A stretch of 64,000 nt of DNA from DATBGO01 sp963840095 (GCA_963840095.1 CAWIXN010000004.1:62001-126000); one strand, 5' to 3'. Positions 51,601 through 60,394 are shown, numbered from the stretch's first letter. Numbers and translations are program-made. The notes: generated by a model from the sequence alone, not told the origin.

Positions 51601-53228
51601 GCTGGGGAGGCCCCGTATTCCAGGTCAGGCTCCGCAATGTCGATCACGCACTGAGCTTCGACGAGAGCGTCGGATTCATCGGTGCGCGCAAGTCGCAGCT
51701 GATGGTCTTCCTGGAGCCAGCCGTCTCCGCGAAGAAGGACTACGTCTTCCTGCCGAAGTCCGACTGGGATGAGCTGGCGCCTGCGGGCCACTCCGCGCGC
51801 AGCGCCATCATGCAGTCTGTCGACAAGACAGGCGGCGTCCCGCGCATGCTGGCCCGTCGCCTGTTCGAGGAATCCTCCGACGAACGGCTGGCCAGGGCGC
51901 TGGATTACCTGTTCGAGCGGGTCGCCAGCAACGAAGATGGCGGAGTTCAGCCGACTTACGATCTGTCCGTTCCCGACAACGTGACCTACGTGGCCAACGG
52001 AATGGTGAGCCACAACACCATCGGCCTCATGATGGACTGTGACACCACCGGGGTCGAACCGGACCTCGCGCTGGTCAAGTTCAAGAAGCTGGTCGGCGGC
52101 GGCTCGATGCAGATCGTCAACCAGACCGTGCCCCGGGCCCTGAAGAACCTCGGCTACCAGCCCGAGCAGGCCGAGGCGATCATCGAGCACATCGCCGAGC
52201 ACGGTCACGTGATCGATGCCCCCGGCCTGCGGCCCGAGCACTACGAGGTGTTCGACTGCGCGATGGGCGAGCGCGCCATCAGCCCGATGGGCCACGTCCG
52301 CATGATGGCCGCGATCCAGCCAGGGCTCAGCGGGGCGATAAGCAAAACCGTCAACGTGCCTGAAACTGCCACAATAGCGGACATAGAGAAGATCTACTTC
52401 GAGGGCTGGAAGCTGGGTCTGAAGGCGCTGGCGATCTACCGGGACAACTGCAAGGTCGGCCAGCCGCTGTCGGTCTCCAAGCGGGCGCCGGCGAAGGCCG
52501 AGCAGGCCGCCGAGCCCGCGCCGCCGCACGAGGTTCGCCCGGTGCGGCGGCGGCTGCCCAGGCAGCGGTCGGCGATGGTGACCAGGTTCGCGGTGTCGGG
52601 CGCGGAGGGCTACATGACCGCCTCCAGCTACCCCGACGACGGCGTCGGCGAGGTGTTCCTCAAGCTCGGTAAGCAGGGCTCCACGCTGGCCGGCGTGATG
52701 GACGCGTTCTCCATAGCCATCTCGGTGGGGCTGCAGTACGGCATCCCGCTGGAGTCTTACGTCACCAAGTTCACCAACATGCGCTTCGAGCCTGCCGGGA
52801 TCACCGATGACCCCGACATCAGGATCGCGAGTTCGGTGATGGACTACATCTTCCGTCGACTCGCGCTCGATCATCTGCCCTACGACCAGCGCGCGGAGAT
52901 CGGCATCCTGTCCGCGAGCGAGCGGTCCGCCCAGCTTGCGGGGGAGGACCCGGCCGCGGTGGCGGATCAGCCCGACCCGGTGGAGATGGCGCAGTCGGTG
53001 CCGGTGGAGAAGGCGGGCCCGCCACCGCCGCATCCGGAAAACCGGAATCCTGAACGGGAGCCGTCGGCTGATCCGCCAGCTACGCCGGATAGCTCGACCG
53101 AGCTGATCGAGTCCCACCAGCGGCACAGTACCGACGCTCCGCTCTGCCTCACCTGCGGCACCAAGATGCGGCCCGCGGGCAGCTGCTACGTCTGCGAAGG
53201 CTGCGGCTCCACCAGCGGCTGCAGCTAA
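48648..53228 (+). CDS. nrdJ: Vitamin B12-dependent ribonucleotide reductase (class II) with two inteins
   Basis: Makes deoxyribonucleotides with adenosylcobalamin. The 1526-residue precursor becomes about 957 residues after removal of inteins at residues 162-300 and 694-1123. Extein motifs are ACFILAVDDTMDS after the first intein, with a catalytic Cys as the +1 residue; GGSGAGVNLSRIRS; NPCSEYVHLDNSSCNLASIN; PTG/TIGLMMDCDTTG across the second intein; and a C-terminal zinc/redox tail CLTCGTKMRP ... CYVCEGCG. ATG 48648 follows GGAGGGGGAGG. Bases 50095-50235, coding the NPCSE region, are unusually AT-rich. NrdR boxes upstream of nrdR probably control it. Confidence 0.95.
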   Translation: MTETASSGPAAADGGRGAKGTPKGLTMRRIHTREGVHPYDEVTWERRDVVMTNWRDGSVNFEQYGVEFPDFWSVNAANIVTTKYFRGAVGTPQREWSLKQLIDRVVGRYRAAGRENGYFRTDQDAEIFDHELTHALLHQIFAFNSPVWFNVGTSSPQQVSACQPYDALVSTPAGEVPIGKLVAENEIGAKVHDAHGVTQIVATKANGVKEVLRLHTRAGSTLDVTPDHLVWRATDLVVGEFTVAGFVRPGDSLLHVVPDVGGSDRRLAEVTRVERLGPMEVYDIQTESGEYLSASLRVHNCFILAVDDTMDSILDWYREEGLIFKGGSGAGVNLSRIRSSKELLSSGGTASGPVSFMRGADASAGTIKSGGATRRAAKMVVLDVDHPDVEEFIETKAREEEKIRVLRDGGFDMDLGGKDIASVQYQNANNSVRVSDEFMRAVEEGGSFDLAARLTGEPLERVDARELFGKMAKAAWECADPGIQYDSTINDWHTTPESGRITASNPCSEYVHLDNSSCNLASINLLKFLRDDDSFDVQRFQQVTELIITAMDISICFADFPTEKIAATTRAYRQLGIGYANLGALLMATGHAYDSDGGRSIAAGITSLMTGTAYRRSAELAAVVGPYDGYARNAVAHKRVMAKHADASKKIKPLGGMDDAIIVAANRAWAECLKLGEANGYRNAQASLLAPTGCLTGDTMVTTDRGLTRLTEIGDAYGDRWQDLDLRVSTDAGPRRATRFFVNGEEPTRRIRTEGGYQIQGTLTHRVKVVDELTGAWTWKRLADLARHDLVPLQMRTLIGETRRVPLPVLDQAYYTGDRHLHVPDAVTAELAELVGYFMGDGSLHAKGIRLCVANADMDVADRLGVLAKELFGLSPVITPQEGYQEVALQSVRLARWWQAAGFAKELPSAEHTGKGWVPRIPSAVLETNDPVVYSAFLRGLFEADGTVLDGVPSLSTADQSFAGEIRTILLSLGLATTTRETQNGWGGPVFQVRLRNVDHALSFDESVGFIGARKSQLMVFLEPAVSAKKDYVFLPKSDWDELAPAGHSARSAIMQSVDKTGGVPRMLARRLFEESSDERLARALDYLFERVASNEDGGVQPTYDLSVPDNVTYVANGMVSHNTIGLMMDCDTTGVEPDLALVKFKKLVGGGSMQIVNQTVPRALKNLGYQPEQAEAIIEHIAEHGHVIDAPGLRPEHYEVFDCAMGERAISPMGHVRMMAAIQPGLSGAISKTVNVPETATIADIEKIYFEGWKLGLKALAIYRDNCKVGQPLSVSKRAPAKAEQAAEPAPPHEVRPVRRRLPRQRSAMVTRFAVSGAEGYMTASSYPDDGVGEVFLKLGKQGSTLAGVMDAFSIAISVGLQYGIPLESYVTKFTNMRFEPAGITDDPDIRIASSVMDYIFRRLALDHLPYDQRAEIGILSASERSAQLAGEDPAAVADQPDPVEMAQSVPVEKAGPPPPHPENRNPEREPSADPPATPDSSTELIESHQRHSTDAPLCLTCGTKMRPAGSCYVCEGCGSTSGCS
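49131..49547 (+). mobile_element. Mini-intein 1 in NrdJ (139 residues)
   Basis: Begins with Cys (CQPYDALVSTPAGEVPIG, block A), has block B TLDVTPDHLVWR with the Thr-x-x-His, and ends MEVYDIQTESGEYLSASLRVHN (blocks F and G) before Cys of the extein. No endonuclease domain remains, so it can splice but not home. It splits the conserved QVSA/CFILAV site. Confidence 0.93.
50727..52016 (+). mobile_element. Intein 2 in NrdJ with LAGLIDADG endonuclease (430 residues)
   Basis: Begins CLTGDTMVTTDRGLTRL (block A), block B IQGTLTHRVKVV, two dodecapeptide motifs LVGYFMGDGSLH and FLRGLFEADGTV with their Asp residues intact, and ends TYDLSVPDNVTYVANGMVSHN before Thr. It looks capable of both splicing and homing. 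It splits the conserved PTG/TIGLMMD loop. Confidence 0.95.
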
Positions 53229-53300
53229 TCGTCAGCCGACACGGCGGACGCCCGGGCTGGTAGGGGCCCGGGCGTCCGCTGCCGCACAGACCCAGCAACG

Positions 53301-53375
53301 GGATGATTCCCGGCTTATTGTGACGAGTTCTCAGCGATATTTGCTGAGAAGCCGTCACGACCAGGGAAATCACCC
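53301..53375. repeat. Long imperfect hairpin, possible copy 3 / terminator
   Basis: GGATGATTCCC...TTGTGACGAGTTCTCAGC pairs with GCTGAGAAGCCGTCACGA...GGGAAATCACCC around GATATTT. It shares TTCTCAGCGATAT with the copy at 913-975 but not the outer arm. It lies between the convergent ends of nrdJ and the amidohydrolase gene. Confidence 0.6.
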
Positions 53376-53443
53376 AGCGGCTCGACACATCCAGAGGCGA
53401 AGCGGTCACCGAGCGGCGCGGCCAGCGGCTGGCTCGTCCTGGA

Positions 53444-54322
53444 TCAGCTCAGCCCGAGGATGCGGGCGGCGTTGCCGTACAGCACCTTGTCCATGACCTC
53501 GTCGGCCAGGCCGAGGTCCTGCAACTCGGCGAGGCAGCGCTCCGGGCTGAAGAACGGGAAGTCGCTGCCCCACAGGAACTGCCCGGACAGCCGTCCGCGT
53601 AGTTCCCCGATCACCTCAGGCGGGATCCGCCGTGGTGACCATCCCGAGATGTCGATGTACACGTTCGTCTTGTGCAGGGCAATGGCTACCAGGTCCATAT
53701 GCCAGGGCCAGCCGAAATGCGCGGCCACCACGGTCAGGCCCGGGTGGGCGGCAGCCACGGAATCGAGCTTGATCGGGTGGGCGTAGTCAATCCTGATGCC
53801 CTGCCCGCCGGGCTGGCGGGCACCGATCCCGCTGGTCCCGGTGTGGAACAGGGCGAGCAGTCCGTGTTGCTCGCATGCGGCGAAGACCGGCCAGTAGGCG
53901 GGGTTATCGGGGGCGAATGCCTGCAGCGACGGATGGAACTTGACCCCCCGCAGACCGAGAGCGGCGATGTTGGCCACCTCGGCGACGGCCGCGTCGCCCT
54001 TGTGCGGGTCGACCGAGCCGAGGCCGGTGAAGACGTCCGGGTGGGTCCGGCAGGCGGCGGCCACGGTCTCGTTCGGTACCCGGGGCCGTCCCGTCGCCGT
54101 CTCGGCATCCCAGGCCAGCAGGACGGCCTTCACCTGCAGCTGGCGGTACCTGGCGGCCAGCTCGTCCAGCGACAGCCGTTGCACGGGGGAGCGGAAGTAG
54201 GCCTCCGCCGCCTCGACGTAGCCCGCCATGCTGCCCAGCAGCCAGTCCGGAGTAGGCAAATGCACATGGAAGTCAACGGCGCGCAACGACACCGGCTCAT
54301 CGTAGCGGCCGACCAGGGACAT
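53444..54322 (-). CDS. Amidohydrolase-family metal-dependent hydrolase/decarboxylase
   Basis: TIM-barrel amidohydrolase_2 protein of about 292 residues. It has VDFHVHLPTPDW (metal His-x-His), FTGLGSVDPHKGD, LRGVKFHPSLQAFAP, LFHTGTSGIG, VVAAHFGWPWHMDLV with further ligands, and FLWGSDFPFFSPE with the final Asp. Family members include decarboxylases (ACMSD-like) and hydrolases; the substrate is unknown. ATG 54322 was chosen; GTG 54334 would add four residues. Confidence 0.88.
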   Translation of the reverse strand: MSLVGRYDEPVSLRAVDFHVHLPTPDWLLGSMAGYVEAAEAYFRSPVQRLSLDELAARYRQLQVKAVLLAWDAETATGRPRVPNETVAAACRTHPDVFTGLGSVDPHKGDAAVAEVANIAALGLRGVKFHPSLQAFAPDNPAYWPVFAACEQHGLLALFHTGTSGIGARQPGGQGIRIDYAHPIKLDSVAAAHPGLTVVAAHFGWPWHMDLVAIALHKTNVYIDISGWSPRRIPPEVIGELRGRLSGQFLWGSDFPFFSPERCLAELQDLGLADEVMDKVLYGNAARILGLS

Positions 54323-54470
54323 GACCTGCGCCACCCGATGCCGAACTCATAGCGAAGCCGCGGGTCGTCATCCATTTGTCCCGCGGGCAGGCTGAAGTGT
54401 TATAGGCGGCAGCCCGGGCCCGGGTCTAAAGATCCCGTTCCGGCCGCGGATGGCACCGCCCGGATCTGGG

Positions 54471-54758
54471 CTATGCAGCGCGGCTCGGTGGCCAGCGCGC
54501 GGGTTCGCTGCCAGCCAGCTCGCCGGGAGCTGCGGCGTCCTGCCCCTCGGGGAGCCTTCCCGCCCCGGCCAGGGACGTGGCATCTTGCCGCCCACCCGGG
54601 CCGTCGGCGCCAGCGCCAGCGCCCGTGGTGCCCGGCGCTGCGCTCTGCGCCCGATGATCGGGATGCGCGTCGGCGTAGAAGATCATCCCCAGCCACACGC
54701 CCAGGGTGACCAGTGCCACTATGGGCAAAAAGACGAAGATAAGTGCCGATCCTGTCAT
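54471..54758 (-). CDS. Small single-helix membrane protein
   Basis: 95 residues: MTGSALIFVFLPIVALVTLG begins a membrane helix to about residue 28, then a Gly/Ala/Pro-rich tail without recognisable domain. GGAAG precedes the ATG. It is the last gene in line with the Mo-enzyme set. It resembles the small helper proteins often found at the end of respiratory operons, but no specific function can be given. Confidence 0.6.
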   Translation of the reverse strand: MTGSALIFVFLPIVALVTLGVWLGMIFYADAHPDHRAQSAAPGTTGAGAGADGPGGRQDATSLAGAGRLPEGQDAAAPGELAGSEPARWPPSRAA

Positions 54759-54849
54759 GGCAGGCACTTCCTTCCCGAGGGATCGTACGCCCCGACCGCC
54801 ACGCATGCCTCGTAGCTGGAAGATCGGCCGTGCTTGCCCTCGCGTCCCT

Positions 54850-55868
54850 TTAATCCGACCCGGTCTGCGGCTGTCGGGGACAGGGACCAACGGCCTGCGG
54901 GCGCCGGACGTCTGGCCCGGCGGCCTGCGGGCGCCGGACGTCCGGTCCGGCGGCCTCCAGCTGCCGGAGGGCACGGGCAGTGCACGCCGCGCGCCGGGCC
55001 CACCAGTGCCGCGGGTCGTGTCCGCCGGTGGCCTGCTGGGCGGCGTGCAGCGCCGCCCAGCGGCGAGCATGGTCGGCCAGCCAGCCCGCAGTTGCCGACG
55101 GATCCTGGTCGAGCATGGCCGCCAGGGTGTACCGCCGCTCGCCGATCCGGTACCCGAGGCCCGCAGCCGCGGCAGCTTCCCGCAGGTCAATCCCGGTGAG
55201 CAGGATCGCGGAGCGGACCGGTGTGACCAGTGCGTCGAGCAGCTGGCCTCGGCCGTCCGCGGGGCGCAGCGGCGCCGGGGCGGTGCGCAGCGCCAGCGGC
55301 AGGGCAGTCGGCGGCGCGGCGCGGCGCGTTTCCCGGCCGAGCGCCGCGAGGGTGAGCTGCGCCCACGCGGCCAGCGACGGGACGCCCAGGCGGCTGACGG
55401 CGGTGAGATAACCAGGTGCCCACGACCACAGGTGCTCCAGCAGCAGCGCCTCCCGGGCATGCCGCAGGCCGGGCCGTCGCGGCCAGGCGGGCGGTCGTCT
55501 CGGCCTCGGTCAGTTCGGCGTACAGCATCAGCAGCGGGCCGAGGTGATCGGCATCTTGCGGCGGGCGCAGGCCGATCGCCCGCCAGAACCCGGCCACGCG
55601 ATCCAGCGCCTCGCCGCCGAGCTTGCCGTCGGCGCCTAGGTGAATGGCGGCATGCGGCGGCGCGGCGAGGACGAACACGCTGGTGTGCTCGGCCGCGGTC
55701 GGCGCGGGCAGGCCGAGACTGTCGGTGACCGGGTGACAGTGCGGCGGCGGGCTGGCAGGCACGGACCCGAGCGCCCGCAGCAGCTCCGGGCCGGCCTTCG
55801 GCGCGGCCCGGCCTGGCCTCCGCGCGGATTGGCCCCGCTGGGCCGGCGGTCAGCCGGTCGGCGGTCAT
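54850..55868 (-). pseudogene. TorD-like molybdoenzyme chaperone, frame broken twice
   Basis: Cytoplasmic chaperone for the neighbouring Mo enzyme. The ATG overlaps the Mo-enzyme stop (ATGA), but coding runs in three frames: after about 55810 it reads PKAGPELLRALGSVP and then FVLAAPPHAAIHLGAD, EALDRVAGFWRAIGLRP and LLMLYAELTEAETTARLA; after about 55470 it reads LRHAREALLLEHLWSWAPGY with the TorD-type HLWSWAP motif, then AILLTGIDLREAAAAAGL and AMLDQDPSATAGWLADH. Each break needs one extra base, both in G/C runs (GGCCCGG near 55470). Sequencing error or recent decay are both possible. The tail has a 30-bp duplication coding AAGPDVRRPQ. Confidence 0.75.
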
Positions 55869-58849
55869 GGCGCTGGCACCTGATAGCTGGCCGCAGTGGG
55901 CCTGAGCGGGCGGATGAGCCAGGGCGGCCGGCGCAGCGCGCCAGGCGAAGCCGGCCCGGCGGGGCGGGTGAGCGCCAGCCAGTCCCGGTAAATCGCTCGC
56001 GCCCTGCTGGTATCCACCGCGATGTCGCCGTGCCGGTCCTGCGGGCCGGCTGGCCGGACCCAGACCGCCTGGTGCCAGCAGTGCATGCCCGAGATCGGGT
56101 CGGGGTGGACCGCGAACGTCAGGTTCTGGTGCACGCCGGTGTCGCTCCACCAGATCCGCTGGCTGTCCGGGTCGCTGGAGGAGTAGGGCGCCACGGATGC
56201 CTGGCGCCGCATAGCCCAGCCGTCATCGCCGCGGTGCAGATCGACGGTGGCCATCATGCCGCCCGCGCCCCGGGGCTGACCGTCAAGCCGCCAGCGGCCC
56301 ATGTGATGACTGCAGGCGACCACCCCGGGCCTGATCCCCTCGGTGATCCACGCCTTGGCCACGAAGTAGCCGATGTCGGTCTCGACCCGGACCAGGTCAC
56401 CGGTCCGGGCGACGCCGAGCCGCTCGGCGTCCGCCGGATGGATCCAGACCGGGTTGGTATGCGCTAGCTCGTCCAGCCATTTGGCGTTGGCCGACCGGGT
56501 GTGAATCTGCGTGGGCAGCCGGAACGTGGACAGCAGGACCAGCTGCCCCGGGGCCAGTCGGTCCGGGTGTACGTGGCTCTTGATGTAACCGGGCACCGCG
56601 TGCTCCGGCCACCCCCAGTCCGCGAGCGTCGGGGAGTAGAACTCCAGCCGGCCAGACGGGGTGGGGAAGCCCCGTCGCACCGTCCCGTCCACGTCAACCC
56701 CCACCGGGCGGCGGCCCTCGCGGTCAGGCTGAGGCATTCCGGTGGGCACGATGTTGGGATTGAACGGTTTCGGCGTGCCGGTGTAGACCCGTCCGGCCGG
56801 GCTCACCCGGGCATCGAGAAGTTCCTCAGCGGAGACCGGCTGCTCATGCAGCGCGCCCTGCCCCGAGGAGATCTCGAAGGCGCCGTAGCGGCGCATCCAC
56901 TGCAGCGGGGTCAGGCCCTGCGCCGCCGCCCGCTCGGGCAGGCCGGGCACCGAGTGTTCGAACATCCAGCCGTAATACTCATCGACGGTGAGCTTGCTGC
57001 CCGGCCGGGCCCGTGACTCGTGGTACTGGCGGATGCCGAGCGAGCCGTCCGGGTCGACCCGCCAGGACAGCTCGATCCAGAACTCGTTCTCCTCCCACAC
57101 CTCGCCCGGGTTGACCTGCCTGCTGTCGGTGATCGTCTCGCCGAGACGCTCACGGGCGGCGCGCAGCACCGGCTGGCGGAACCCGACCCACTGCCCGTCG
57201 TACTGCTCATAGGAGTGCGTGTCGTGTCGTTCCGGGCCGTGCCCCATCGGCAGGACGTAGTCGGCGAAGTACGCCGACTCGTTCCAGGTCGGGGTGAGCG
57301 CCACGAAGCAGCCGATCTTGCTCTCGTCGGTGAGGACCTGCATCCAGGACAGGCCGTCCGGGTTGGTCCAGACCGGGTTGTAGACCCTGATGAAGTACGT
57401 GTCGAGCCGGCCGCGCCCGTCGGCGAGGAAGTGCGGGAGCAGGAACGACATCTCGTTCTGCGCCAGCGGGTACTCCAGCGGCCAGGTCAGGTCCTGCCAG
57501 CGGCCCGGATGCGGGGGCTTGTGGATCGGCTCAGGCACGAACTTGTTCGCCACATTCGGGAACGTGCCGCCCTCGGTGGCGACCGCGCCGAGCAGCGCCG
57601 AGATCAGGAACAGGGTCCGCGCCACCTGCCAGCCGCCGAGATTCCCCGCGGCGGCCGACCGCCAGACGTGCCCGCTGAACCTGGTGCCCGCTCCGGCCAC
57701 GACCTCGGCCACCTCGGCCAGCACGGCCGCGTCGATCCCGGACTCGGCGGCAGCGTAGCCGAACGTGAACCCGGCGTACAGTTTCCCCAGGGCCTGCTCG
57801 AACGCCTCGAACGTGACCGGCAGGTCCGGGTGGCAGGCCTGCAGGTACTGTGCCCAGTTCCACCACCGGCGGACGAACTCCCGGTCATACCGGCCGGTCG
57901 CGATGATGTGCCTGGCTACGGCCAGGTTGATGGCGGCCTCGCTGCCCGGCACCGGAGAGAGCCAGTGGTCGGCGTGCGTCGCGGTGTTGGAAAGCCTGGT
58001 GTCGACCACGATCACCTTCGCGCCTGCCGACCGGGCCGACGTTATTCGTTGAGCATGCGGGTTGAAGTAGTGCCCGGCTTCCAGATGCGCGCTGATCAGG
58101 TAGATGACCTGGGCATTCGCGAAGTCCGGGCTGGGCCGGTCGGCGCCCATCCAGAACTGGTAGCCGGTCCGCCCGCCGCTGGAGCACACGTTGGTGTGCG
58201 AGTTGTGCCCGTCGACGCCCCAGCTGGCCAGCACCCGCTCGGTGAATCCGTCTTCGCCGGGACGGCCCAGGTGGATCATGATCTCGTTCTGGCGCTGCTG
58301 CGTGATCGCGGCCCGGATCCGGCCCGCCAGCGCGTCCAGCGCCTCGTCCCAGCTGATCCGTTCCCAGCCGCCGCTGCCGCGCGCGCCGGACCTGCGCAGC
58401 GGGTACAGGATGCGGTCGGGATCGGTGACCTGGTTGATGGTGGCCGGTCCCTTCGCGCAGTTGCGGCCGCGCGAGCCCGGGTGCTCGGGGTTGCCCTCGA
58501 ACTTGCGGACCTGCCGGGTGTCGCGGTCCACGTAGGCCAGCAGCCCGCAGGCGGACTCGCAGTTGAAACAGGTGGTGGGCACCAGCAGGTAGCGGCGCTC
58601 CCGGCGGGCCGGCCAGGCGCGCGAGTCGAGCTCGGTCCAGTCGTCCCAGCGCTCCTTCGGGGGGAACGCGGCCAGGTGGACACCGCTCGGGCCCTGGTAG
58701 AACGTCTCGCCGCGGGCGCGAGTCGCGGCCCGGGCCGCTGACACCCTGGCCCCGAGGATGTCCAGGTCCGCTTCGTCAGGCACGGCGCCCTGGTCGGGCT
58801 TCCCGTGGCTGGCGCCCAGGTCGTTCCGGCGACGGCCGCGACCAGGCAT
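55865..58849 (-). CDS. Molybdopterin oxidoreductase catalytic subunit (DMSO-reductase family, Soe/Psr-like)
   Basis: A 994-residue Mo/W-bis-MGD enzyme. The N-terminal [4Fe-4S] site is Cys94, Cys97, Cys101 and Cys131 (CFNCESACG ... NCAKG). The Mo ligand is probably Cys222 in NVCSSGGRTGY. Further family blocks are AKVIVVDTRLSNTATHADHWL, MGHGPERHDTHSYEQYDG and the C-terminal MopB domain (VWIHPADAERLGVARTGDLVRVE). There is no twin-arginine signal, which suggests a cytoplasmic enzyme as in sulfite dehydrogenase SoeA rather than exported Psr/Phs. GGGAGGG precedes the ATG. It follows the FeS-NrfD gene by 15 nt and overlaps the chaperone gene. Confidence 0.87.
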   Translation of the reverse strand: MPGRGRRRNDLGASHGKPDQGAVPDEADLDILGARVSAARAATRARGETFYQGPSGVHLAAFPPKERWDDWTELDSRAWPARRERRYLLVPTTCFNCESACGLLAYVDRDTRQVRKFEGNPEHPGSRGRNCAKGPATINQVTDPDRILYPLRRSGARGSGGWERISWDEALDALAGRIRAAITQQRQNEIMIHLGRPGEDGFTERVLASWGVDGHNSHTNVCSSGGRTGYQFWMGADRPSPDFANAQVIYLISAHLEAGHYFNPHAQRITSARSAGAKVIVVDTRLSNTATHADHWLSPVPGSEAAINLAVARHIIATGRYDREFVRRWWNWAQYLQACHPDLPVTFEAFEQALGKLYAGFTFGYAAAESGIDAAVLAEVAEVVAGAGTRFSGHVWRSAAAGNLGGWQVARTLFLISALLGAVATEGGTFPNVANKFVPEPIHKPPHPGRWQDLTWPLEYPLAQNEMSFLLPHFLADGRGRLDTYFIRVYNPVWTNPDGLSWMQVLTDESKIGCFVALTPTWNESAYFADYVLPMGHGPERHDTHSYEQYDGQWVGFRQPVLRAARERLGETITDSRQVNPGEVWEENEFWIELSWRVDPDGSLGIRQYHESRARPGSKLTVDEYYGWMFEHSVPGLPERAAAQGLTPLQWMRRYGAFEISSGQGALHEQPVSAEELLDARVSPAGRVYTGTPKPFNPNIVPTGMPQPDREGRRPVGVDVDGTVRRGFPTPSGRLEFYSPTLADWGWPEHAVPGYIKSHVHPDRLAPGQLVLLSTFRLPTQIHTRSANAKWLDELAHTNPVWIHPADAERLGVARTGDLVRVETDIGYFVAKAWITEGIRPGVVACSHHMGRWRLDGQPRGAGGMMATVDLHRGDDGWAMRRQASVAPYSSSDPDSQRIWWSDTGVHQNLTFAVHPDPISGMHCWHQAVWVRPAGPQDRHGDIAVDTSRARAIYRDWLALTRPAGPASPGALRRPPWLIRPLRPTAASYQVPAP

Positions 58850-58864
58850 GGTTACCCTCCCTTC

Positions 58865-60394
58865 CTAGGCCAGCGGCACGGACTGGCCGGCCTGGACGTA
58901 GGCATGCTCGTGCGCGAGCAGCCCGGCCAGCGCGAGCGGGGCGGCGGCCACGCCGATCCAGGGCGCCGCGATGGCCGCGGTCGTCAGCGCGATCCCCGGC
59001 CAGAAGAGCCGGGCGAACCGGCCGCGCACCATCTCCTGCGTGGCCAGCTGCGCGTGCGCGGTCACATGCGGCAGCGTCACCTCCCCCGCCACCAGCAGCA
59101 CGTGTGCCGCCGCGGCGATAGCCAGGATCACCTCCACCGCGGTCACCGCCCGTCCCGGCGACAGCCCGGTCGCGAACGGAAGGGTTACTGCCGCGCCGGC
59201 CAGCACGGCCTGCACGGCCAGGTGCGGGGCCAGCAGCGGGCTCTGCCACAGATCGCGCGCCTTGGCCTGGGCGAACAGGTAAGCGGTGTAGCACGCGGCG
59301 GCCAGCGCCAGCGGGAGGCCGGCCACCGCCAGCACCTGCCTGGGCCCGGTCCAGCCGGCGATGGCGGTCAGCAGGTACAGCGCGGCCAGGGCGCCGTAAC
59401 CGCCGATGATGACGGCGCCGCGGACCAGCCAGCTGGTCCAGTGCGGCCTGGTGAAGATCAGGTAGAACCGGGCCGGGTGCTTGAGATCGGCGATCAGCAG
59501 CGCTCCGGTGACCGCGAGAAAGCCCAGCGCCAGCAGCGGCGCCGCCCAGCGGGTCACCGGGTCGTCCCAGCGGAGGTATCCGAGCAGGGCGAGCAGGACC
59601 GGGACCGCGAAGCCGCCAGCCGCCAGGCTCTTGGTCCAGGTGTACAGGCTGACCCGCCAGTCCCACGGCGCGTGGTGCGGCACGTCGTAGGACAGCAGCG
59701 CGGCTGCGGAGGAGGGCGGGCTGCCCGGATGGCCGGAGACGACCAGCTGCGGGTCCGGCGCCCCCTGGGTGGCCCAGGCGAACAGCCCGCCGTCCGGGCG
59801 GCGCGCCGCGAGCGGGTCCAGCGTGGCCTGATGGGCCCCCTTGTAGTAGACGCTGGGCCAGGTCTCCTTCTCCGGTCGGCGCACCTGGACCGGCTCGCGG
59901 GCCACGATTTGCGCGACCTGCGACGCGGGGTCGTTGGCGTCGCCTACCAGGATCGCCTCGGTCGGGCAGACCGTGACGCAGGCCGGTTCCAGGCCCATGT
60001 CGAGCCGGTGCGCGCAGAGATTGCACTTCTCGGCCGAGTTGTCCTGCGGGTTGATGAAGATGGCGTCGTAGGGACAGGCTGCTATGCACGCCTTGCAGCC
60101 GATGCAGACCGATTTGTCGAAATCGACGATTCCGTCCTCGCGGCGGAACATGGCCTGGGTCGGGCACGCCGTGACGCACGGCGCGTCGGCACACTGGTTG
60201 CAGCGGGTCACCTGGAACGCGCGGCGGGCCTGCGGGAACGTCCCGACGTCCACGGACTTGACGTAAGTCCTGGTCACCCCGACTGGAACCGCGTTCTCGC
60301 TCTTGCACGCCGTGGTGCAGGCGTGGCAGCCGATGCACTTGGCCTGATCGAGCACCTTCAGCCAGCGGGTGGGCAGGCCCGCGTCTGGCTCCAT
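58865..60394 (-). CDS. Fused four-cluster ferredoxin and NrfD-type membrane anchor
   Basis: A single 509-residue protein joins two normally separate subunits. Residues 1-190 are the electron-transfer part with four cysteine sets: CIGCHACTTAC, CNQCADAPCVTACP, CIGCKACIAACP and CNLCAHRLD ... CVTVCP. Residues 240-505 are the NrfD/PsrC-type anchor with about eight membrane helices (for example FAVPVLLALLGYL, WAAPLLALGFLAVTGALLIA). It would pass electrons between the Mo subunit and the quinone pool. The layout resembles SoeB plus SoeC in one chain. The 47-residue linker is Pro/Gly-rich. Confidence 0.88.
   Translation of the reverse strand: MEPDAGLPTRWLKVLDQAKCIGCHACTTACKSENAVPVGVTRTYVKSVDVGTFPQARRAFQVTRCNQCADAPCVTACPTQAMFRREDGIVDFDKSVCIGCKACIAACPYDAIFINPQDNSAEKCNLCAHRLDMGLEPACVTVCPTEAILVGDANDPASQVAQIVAREPVQVRRPEKETWPSVYYKGAHQATLDPLAARRPDGGLFAWATQGAPDPQLVVSGHPGSPPSSAAALLSYDVPHHAPWDWRVSLYTWTKSLAAGGFAVPVLLALLGYLRWDDPVTRWAAPLLALGFLAVTGALLIADLKHPARFYLIFTRPHWTSWLVRGAVIIGGYGALAALYLLTAIAGWTGPRQVLAVAGLPLALAAACYTAYLFAQAKARDLWQSPLLAPHLAVQAVLAGAAVTLPFATGLSPGRAVTAVEVILAIAAAAHVLLVAGEVTLPHVTAHAQLATQEMVRGRFARLFWPGIALTTAAIAAPWIGVAAAPLALAGLLAHEHAYVQAGQSVPLA

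Noticed and set aside
54471..56150. A 559-residue protein covering the torD-like region and the small membrane protein
   Set aside because: The frame merely happens to stay open; the TorD motifs lie in the other two frames, and only the last 95 codons look real.
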